Shown in pieces: positions 7,440-10,563 of a stretch of DNA of 10,563 nt. A model generated the notes under the pieces. The model was not told the origin of the DNA, searched no databases, and saw only the letters and a program-made list of their open reading frames with translations. The DNA lies in the NCBI GenBank assembly GCA_965371805.1, contig CBDUZW010000110.1, positions 1-10,563 on the forward strand, given 5' to 3'. Each line of letters opens with the position of its first letter. Position 1 is the first letter of the stretch. The translations under genes and the position numbers were made by a program. Source of the stretch: JAOZTV01 sp965371805 (GTDB lineage Bacteria > Acidobacteriota > Aminicenantia > UBA2199).

Positions 7440-7564
7440 AAAACACCTCCTTCTTTTTTTTTTAAAACTTTTAATAAAGGTAAAGAAAGATAACGCCAAT
7501 TCAAATAAGCTGCACCAGAGACAAAACGCTCTCCTAAATCAAAAAAACTATTAATTCTATTCAT
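7436..7564 (-). CDS. Upstream small peptide of a coupled pair (42 residues, basic)
   Basis: This frame of 43 codons encodes MNRINSFFDLGERFVSGAAY, then LNWRYLSLPLLKVLKKKEGG and VL. It is aromatic- and leucine-rich with a strongly basic end, plausibly an amphipathic helix. I do not recognise it. Its TGA overlaps the ATG of the next gene (ATGA), and the downstream gene's AAGGAGG site lies inside its last codons. This is a classic translational-coupling layout. Its own ATG has no Shine-Dalgarno site and lies 16 bases after the -10 box, so it would be read from a very short leader. The alternative is that the stretch is only the 5' leader of the 43-residue gene, but 42 stop-free codons ending exactly in the overlap argue for a gene. 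Confidence 0.5.
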   Translation of the reverse strand: MNRINSFFDLGERFVSGAAYLNWRYLSLPLLKVLKKKEGGVL

Positions 7565-7580
7565 CAAATATGAATAATAT

Positions 7581-7609
7581 AATATAGTTTAATTTTAATA
7601 ATGTGTCAA
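7581..7609 (-). promoter_or_regulatory. Strong sigma70 promoter of the small-peptide pair
   Basis: On the minus strand: TTGACA (7609-7604), exactly 17 bases, TATATT (7586-7581). It is one of the closest matches to consensus in the window. It would start transcription near 7574, about 10 bases before the first small ATG. Confidence 0.7.
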
Positions 7610-7724
7610 CTTATATTAAAATATTTTGAATTACTCAAATTTTCAAAATCTTCTTGAATCGTTCAAATTTCTATGGATTATCAAATTTCACAAAGAAAAA
7701 ATCGAATTATCTATTAAACTATTA

Positions 7725-7742
7725 ACCAATTTTGGTGCCAGG
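7725..7742 (+). repeat. Dispersed intergenic element, core GGTGCCAGG, copy 4
   Basis: An exact 18-base match to 7190-7207, followed by AAGGAAATTTATTC, which resembles the flank of copy 3. It lies just beyond the 3' end of the 197-residue gene and upstream of the small-peptide promoter. Confidence 0.7.
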
Positions 7743-7750
7743 AAGGAAAT

Positions 7751-8344
7751 TTATTCAATTTTATTTTCTGTATTATTTTTGAATATAGCTGGATTCAATA
7801 AGGATTGGTCAGCAAAAGGAATCTCAGCTTTCATTAAAATTAAAATAGCATTGATTGTATCTGAAAGTAATTTAATGATTTCAGGAATATGCACATTTCT
7901 AATAAATGGCTTTTTTTCAGAAATATTAATAACTTGAGACCATTGTTTAAGTAGAAATCCTTCTACTTCTTCAGAGAGAAACAGTCTATGTGGAGCAAAA
8001 TTAGGAGTGAAATCGTTTATTTTTTCTGTAGTGCTTTCAATTTTTTTTCCACAAGATTCAGGATTAGTAGCATGTTGAATCTCAAAATATCCATCGTGAA
8101 AATTTTGAAGTTCATTAAGAATATATTTATACGCTACTATTTTATCTTTAGCAATTTCTCTCAGATATTGCTTTTGACTTTCATCTCTTTCATGAACAAA
8201 TCTTTTTTTATTCTCCTCACTCTCTTTGATAAATTGTTCCTTTTGTCTTTTAGAAAGATAGTGATGCGATATTACTGTTGTAATAATGCTTGCAAGCATG
8301 CCAATAGCAGCACCAATCAAAACACCAAGAATTGTATCACTCAT
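7751..8344 (-). CDS. Membrane-anchored coiled-coil protein of unknown function, possible defence partner
   Basis: A 197-residue protein with one N-terminal transmembrane helix (about 4-26, ILGVLIGAAIGMLASIITTV). It is followed by a highly charged, probably coiled-coil stretch (about 30-68) and a helical cytoplasmic domain (about 70-185). No catalytic motif is seen. The design, a short membrane anchor with a long helical cytoplasmic part, resembles small membrane-bound proteins often found next to abortive-infection genes, and a putAbiC-type gene lies 540 bases upstream on the same strand. Any role in phage defence is inferred from position and shape only. The start ATG at 8344 has no Shine-Dalgarno site and lies 6 bases from the -10 box, implying a leaderless message. 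Confidence 0.75.
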   Translation of the reverse strand: MSDTILGVLIGAAIGMLASIITTVISHHYLSKRQKEQFIKESEENKKRFVHERDESQKQYLREIAKDKIVAYKYILNELQNFHDGYFEIQHATNPESCGKKIESTTEKINDFTPNFAPHRLFLSEEVEGFLLKQWSQVINISEKKPFIRNVHIPEIIKLLSDTINAILILMKAEIPFADQSLLNPAIFKNNTENKIE

Positions 8345-8350
8345 AAACTC

Positions 8351-8379
8351 ATTCTATCACTAAAAAAAATAATTAACAA
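8351..8379 (-). promoter_or_regulatory. Promoter of the 197-residue membrane protein
   Basis: On the minus strand: TTGTTA (8379-8374), 17-base spacer, TAGAAT (8356-8351). The -10 box ends only 6 bases before the ATG, so transcription should begin at or next to the start codon. Confidence 0.55.
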
Positions 8380-8541
8380 TTGGAAACATGCTACCACCGT
8401 CATGAAAAAGGTGTGCAACACATTGAATCAAACATTGGTGCAAACGAGTAATTCACAATGAATATAATATTGAATCAATCAAAAAACAACACCTCTAAAA
8501 TATTTAGTGAATTTCTTTACACAACTCACAGAGGCAAACCT

Positions 8542-8798
8542 ATGGAACAAACATATTAAAAAAAGATGAAAGCACTCTAGCATTAGAAGAAGTAGAAAAG
8601 GTCAAGTATGTTGAAACGGATCTGGAAGAGAAAAAAGTAACTGATAAAATGATTTTTGATTATAAGCAGTTAAATATAAAGAATGAATTGATTCAAATTG
8701 AATATTTAAATGATATAAAGAAGTTAAAAAAAAGGAATAAGAGAACTATTATTGTATCGGCAATAACGATAGTTGGTATTGTTTTTATATTAAAATAA
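8542..8798 (+). pseudogene. Frameshifted gene for a tail-anchored coiled-coil protein
   Basis: ATG at 8542 follows GAGG at a spacing of 8 and opens MEQTY, then stops at a TTAAAAAAA run (8556-8564). Adding one base there restores a continuous frame to 8798. That frame reads KKDESTLALEEVEKVKYVET, a strongly charged helical middle, a basic KKLKKRNKR stop-transfer patch and a final hydrophobic helix (TIIVSAITIVGIVFIL) ending LK. The restored protein is about 85 residues, with a tail anchor and the bulk in the cytoplasm. The break is in a homopolymer, so a real frameshift, programmed slippage and a sequencing error are all possible. It is the only plus-strand gene between two minus-strand membrane proteins, and it mirrors their helix-plus-anchor design. 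Confidence 0.5.
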
Positions 8799-8826
8799 TA
8801 TTAATGGTTCAGGGGAGGTATAAATC

Positions 8827-8877
8827 GTGTGGGTTTTAGAAGGTAAAATACAGTTCTCTTATCCATCTTTACATTAA
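8827..8877 (+). other. Tiny 16-codon frame after a strong ribosome-binding site, possible truncated gene start
   Basis: GGGGAGG (8812-8818) lies 8 bases before GTG at 8827, which opens a frame reading VWVLEGKIQFSYPSLH and then stops at 8875-8877. A good ribosome-binding site in front of so short a frame suggests either a leader peptide or the surviving 5' end of a gene whose body was lost when the neighbouring minus-strand gene arrived. It starts 28 bases after the tail-anchored pseudogene and points the same way. Confidence 0.2.
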
Positions 8878-8886
8878 TCTTAAAAA

Positions 8887-9735
8887 TTATAATGATTTAA
8901 ACATTATTTTTTCTTCATTATTCAAAAGATATTTGTGTAAGTACTCTTCAATTTGTAAAAAATCATTTACTCTATTCGTTTTTTCACTTATAGAAGTCAA
9001 TCTAATTCTCTGACAATAATGTATTCTATGAACTAACGGGTCAAATGAATCTCTTAATAATATTCTATACATATTTTTGTCTTCAATGTTTGAATTCATG
9101 ATATATTCTGATATAAAAATAATATAATTTTCTGATTGGGTAATATATTCTCCTATATCATCAATTAATGTTTTAAATCCATTATATAATTCTTCTAGCT
9201 CTATACTATCTGTTATTATATCTGATGACATGTCATTGAAATGTAAAAATTTATATTTTCTTAGAACTTCTTTGCCTATATTCCAAGATTCTTCTGCAAA
9301 ATAATGACTTCTCAAATCATTGTTAATTAAATCAATTTTTTTTAATAACTGGAAAAAAGTATTTTCAAATCTTTGAAGATTATTTGTTTTGTTTTGGATT
9401 TCTAATTCTTCTCTTTGCAAACCTAATTGTTTTTCCTGAGCTTCAAATTGAACTGTCTGATCTTTTATGTCTTTCCTTGTTAATTCTAATTCATTTCTTT
9501 GTAATTCCAATTCATCCATTTGAAGAAAAATTGCATATATTACTCCCACAAATGCCAATCCTGAAAATAGAGCATTTATTGCACCGAACATATCACCAAA
9601 GGAACCAATTTTATTTGAGTTTATAAAAATTTCAATTAAAAACCAAGAAAGTAACCAGAGAAAAATTACAATTAAAAATAAAAGTCTCAGAGAAATTATC
9701 TTTTTTTTATTTGAATTTTCGGCATTTTTATTCAT
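8887..9735 (-). CDS. Putative phage abortive infection protein (putAbiC family)
   Basis: The 282-residue protein has the architecture of the putAbiC family (PF16872): two N-terminal transmembrane helices (about 16-38 and 52-71) joined by the conserved loop GSFGDMFGAINALFSGLAF (44-62). Then come a heptad-like coiled coil (72-120, ELELQRNELELTRKD and QREELEIQ) and the conserved FENTFFQLL (123-131) that opens a helical cytoplasmic domain. Length fits the family (about 250-330). Related proteins are annotated as blocking phage growth by killing or arresting the infected cell; the mechanism is poorly known. The start ATG at 9735 has GGAG 5 bases upstream. It stands alone between an inactivated small gene on the left and the right copy of a long direct repeat. 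Confidence 0.85.
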   Translation of the reverse strand: MNKNAENSNKKKIISLRLLFLIVIFLWLLSWFLIEIFINSNKIGSFGDMFGAINALFSGLAFVGVIYAIFLQMDELELQRNELELTRKDIKDQTVQFEAQEKQLGLQREELEIQNKTNNLQRFENTFFQLLKKIDLINNDLRSHYFAEESWNIGKEVLRKYKFLHFNDMSSDIITDSIELEELYNGFKTLIDDIGEYITQSENYIIFISEYIMNSNIEDKNMYRILLRDSFDPLVHRIHYCQRIRLTSISEKTNRVNDFLQIEEYLHKYLLNNEEKIMFKSL

Positions 9736-9760
9736 TGGAGCTCCTATATATTGAAAATTA

Positions 9761-9789
9761 ATTTTACATAAAACAAAAAAAGATTACAA
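9761..9789 (-). promoter_or_regulatory. Promoter of the putAbiC-type gene
   Basis: On the minus strand: TTGTAA (9789-9784), 17-base spacer, TAAAAT (9766-9761). Unlike several neighbours, it leaves a leader of about 20 bases containing the GGAG site. Confidence 0.45.
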
Positions 9790-9833
9790 CAATCCTTTGT
9801 TTTTAAAAATCTTAAAAAAAAATATTTAGGTGT

Positions 9834-10049
9834 TTATTCATTATATTCCATATCATCACATCCAATTTTAATATGAATGAAATGATTTTGAATAATTTTT
9901 TCGACTTCATAATTTTCCGGGATAACTAAAACATCGCAAATTCCTGAAACCTCATTTTCATTCTTTATACTAAAGCAGATGTGGTCTAAATGTTTTTCAA
10001 ATATTCTTTCTAAGCTTTCTTTGGTTGATCTTATTTTATAATGTGTCAT
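9834..10049 (-). CDS. Intact 71-residue protein of unknown function (duplicated gene)
   Basis: A 71-residue soluble, acidic-ended protein starting MTHYKIRSTKESLERIFEKH and ending IKIGCDDMEYNE, with no signal, membrane helix or motif I recognise. It alternates a helical N-terminus with strand-like segments (DVLVIPENY, NHFIHIKIG), as in a small alpha/beta fold. It is functional in appearance, while its copy at 6342-6557 carries two nonsense codons. There is no Shine-Dalgarno site. The -10 box ends 11 bases before the ATG, so the mRNA leader would be about 4 bases. It lies directly upstream of the putAbiC-type gene on the same strand, but that gene has its own promoter. A regulatory or antitoxin-like role is possible but has no direct support. 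Confidence 0.6.
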   Translation of the reverse strand: MTHYKIRSTKESLERIFEKHLDHICFSIKNENEVSGICDVLVIPENYEVEKIIQNHFIHIKIGCDDMEYNE

Positions 10050-10060
10050 GGAAATAATTT

Positions 10061-10089
10061 AGATTAAAAGTTTTTTTAGAGAAAGACAA
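10061..10089 (-). promoter_or_regulatory. Promoter of the 71-codon gene, also present in the left repeat
   Basis: On the minus strand: TTGTCT (10089-10084), 17-base spacer, TAATCT (10066-10061). Both hexamers and the spacer are preserved in the left repeat copy in front of the dead gene. Confidence 0.5.
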
Positions 10090-10199
10090 ATTGTGTCGTA
10101 ATGCTAAAATTATAAAAGAAAAAGTAGAATTTTTATTTGGTGATAGTCCAAAAATCTTGGGCTATAAAATTGTGAATATATTTTGTTGCGTGATAAATG

Positions 10200-10209
10200 G
10201 CCTGGTACC
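10200..10209 (-). repeat. Dispersed intergenic element, core GGTACCAGGC, copy 5 (inverted)
   Basis: The minus strand reads AAAAAAGGTACCAGGC, one mismatch from the core and sharing the A-run seen before copy 1 at 2405. It lies between the right repeat and the helix-turn-helix gene. The surrounding 10050-10254 holds no gene with a start codon. Confidence 0.4.
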
Positions 10210-10254
10210 TTTTTTGTTTAAATCGGACACTAATAAAAAAGGGTAGGTGAATAT

Positions 10255-10488
10255 ATGTCGAATGATGAATTAAGAATGTACTTAGAAAAGAAATTTCAAG
10301 CTGAAGAATACACATTATCAAGCTTTGCTTCAATTGTAGATAAGACTGAGCAGATAGTGATAAACTGGATTGAGATTGGTAAAAAGAAGAAGGGGAATTG
10401 CGCTATTACACTCTCAGCAGCCAAGCTCCCGAATTATGTAATCACCCGGGAGAGTGTTGTTAAGTTCTTTGTTGAATTAAATTTGTAA
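10255..10488 (+). CDS. Small excisionase/MerR-like helix-turn-helix protein
   Basis: The 77-residue protein fits the winged helix-turn-helix layout of excisionases and MerR-type domains: YTLSSFASIVDKTEQIVINW (first helix, turn and recognition helix, about 19-38), then IEIGKKKKGN (wing-like, Lys-rich) and YVITRESVVKFFVEL (closing strand and helix). The pattern is strand, helix, turn, helix, W-I, G, then a basic stretch, V-I-T-R-E-S-V-x-x-F. Such proteins bind DNA, often as recombination directionality factors or small regulators of mobile elements, and that fits its place beside a duplicated segment. No integrase is visible here. GGGTAGGTG lies about 5 bases before the ATG. The assignment rests on pattern alone and could be wrong at the subfamily level. 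Confidence 0.55.
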   Translation: MSNDELRMYLEKKFQAEEYTLSSFASIVDKTEQIVINWIEIGKKKKGNCAITLSAAKLPNYVITRESVVKFFVELNL

Positions 10489-10504
10489 AAAAATTATTTT
10501 TCTA

Positions 10505-10563
10505 TTGACCGTGTTGCATCATAAAAAAAACACTATAAACGATAGGTCGTTGCTTCATAAAAA
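10505..10563. repeat. Tandem imperfect repeats and palindromes at the right edge
   Basis: GTTGCATCATAAAAA (from 10513) recurs as GTTGCTTCATAAAAA (from 10549), a 36-base period with one mismatch, cut by the window end. Between them lie two short inverted repeats: GTGTT (10511-10515) with AACAC (10529-10533), and AACGA (10538-10542) with TCGTT (10547-10551). Just downstream of a helix-turn-helix gene, these could be binding sites or the start of a longer repeat array. Only two units are visible. Confidence 0.4.

Larger units (their letters stand above)
9813..10102. repeat. Right copy of the direct repeat of about 290 bp (promoter plus 71-codon gene)
   Basis: It matches 6321-6611 in the same orientation at about 96%. 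The unit spans the whole 71-codon gene and its promoter and ends about 13 bases beyond the -35 box. The two copies enclose about 3.2 kb carrying the small peptides and the abortive-infection-type gene. Confidence 0.85.

Noticed and set aside
8377..8451. Short plus-strand frame reading CYHRHEKGVQHIESNIGANE
   Set aside because: Only about 24 codons, preceded by a stop and with no ribosome-binding site. A gene-end fragment is possible but unsupported.
7626..8461. Two plus-strand open frames (7626-7937 and 7988-8461) opposite the 197-residue gene
   Set aside because: They are antisense to a gene with a promoter, membrane helix and coiled coil, and their translations are low-complexity Phe/Ile/Leu/Ser-rich sequence typical of shadows.
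10058..10246. Plus-strand open frame without a start codon, reading AKIIKEKVEFLFGDSPKIL
   Set aside because: It has no usable start, partly overlaps the promoter of the 71-codon gene on the other strand and no family is recognised. It may be a fragment broken by the repeat.
10505..10563. Possible CRISPR array
   Set aside because: Only two imperfect 15-base units with a 36-base period; repeat and spacer sizes do not fit, and no cas gene is present.

Overview
This window looks like an accessory stretch of an AT-rich (roughly one-third GC, by eye) Gram-negative bacterial chromosome. An outer-membrane barrel protein and signal peptides point to a diderm. The mix of a six-bladed beta-propeller secreted protein, a CBM9-like/DUF5916 outer-membrane protein and a seven-helix membrane LuxR-type regulator is typical of Bacteroidota, Acidobacteriota and Aminicenantes-like lineages. 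I cannot place it more precisely from sequence alone.

Layout, left half: positions 1 to about 47 are the 3' end of a group II intron. Next come a small secreted protein (minus, 102-635), a decayed C-terminal MFS transporter remnant (minus, about 841-1260), and a secreted beta-propeller protein (plus, 1371-2396). A membrane-bound LuxR-type regulator (minus, 2461-3420) is divergent from an 892-residue CBM9/DUF5916 outer-membrane protein (plus, 3581-6259). The 160-bp spacer between them carries a gapped inverted repeat that is a candidate operator. This pair is the only recognisable physiological unit: a sensor/regulator next to a probable surface or glycan-related target.

Layout, right half (6260 to the end) is an accessory island. 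A duplicated unit of about 290 bp (promoter plus a 71-codon gene, about 96% identical) occurs at 6321-6611 and 9813-10102 and flanks about 3.2 kb. The left copy is dead (two in-frame nonsense codons) and the right copy is intact. Between them lie: a 56-codon gene with a near-consensus promoter; a GC-richer segment with four consecutive hairpins and no recognisable gene; two overlapping tiny genes (42 and 43 codons, ATGA overlap) under a TTGACA-17-TATATT promoter, flanked by exact 18-bp repeats; a 197-residue membrane-anchored coiled-coil protein; a frameshifted tail-anchored coiled-coil gene; and a 282-residue protein of the putative phage abortive infection (putAbiC) type. To the right of the repeat is a 77-residue excisionase/MerR-like helix-turn-helix protein. 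The content suggests a phage-defence or mobile island, with the small peptide pair as its least explained part.

Two genome-scale habits show up. A GGTGCCAGGC-centred intergenic element recurs at least five times. Several minus-strand genes have a good sigma70-type promoter whose -10 box lies only 6-17 bases before the ATG, with no Shine-Dalgarno site, which implies leaderless or nearly leaderless mRNAs alongside other genes that have strong Shine-Dalgarno sites.
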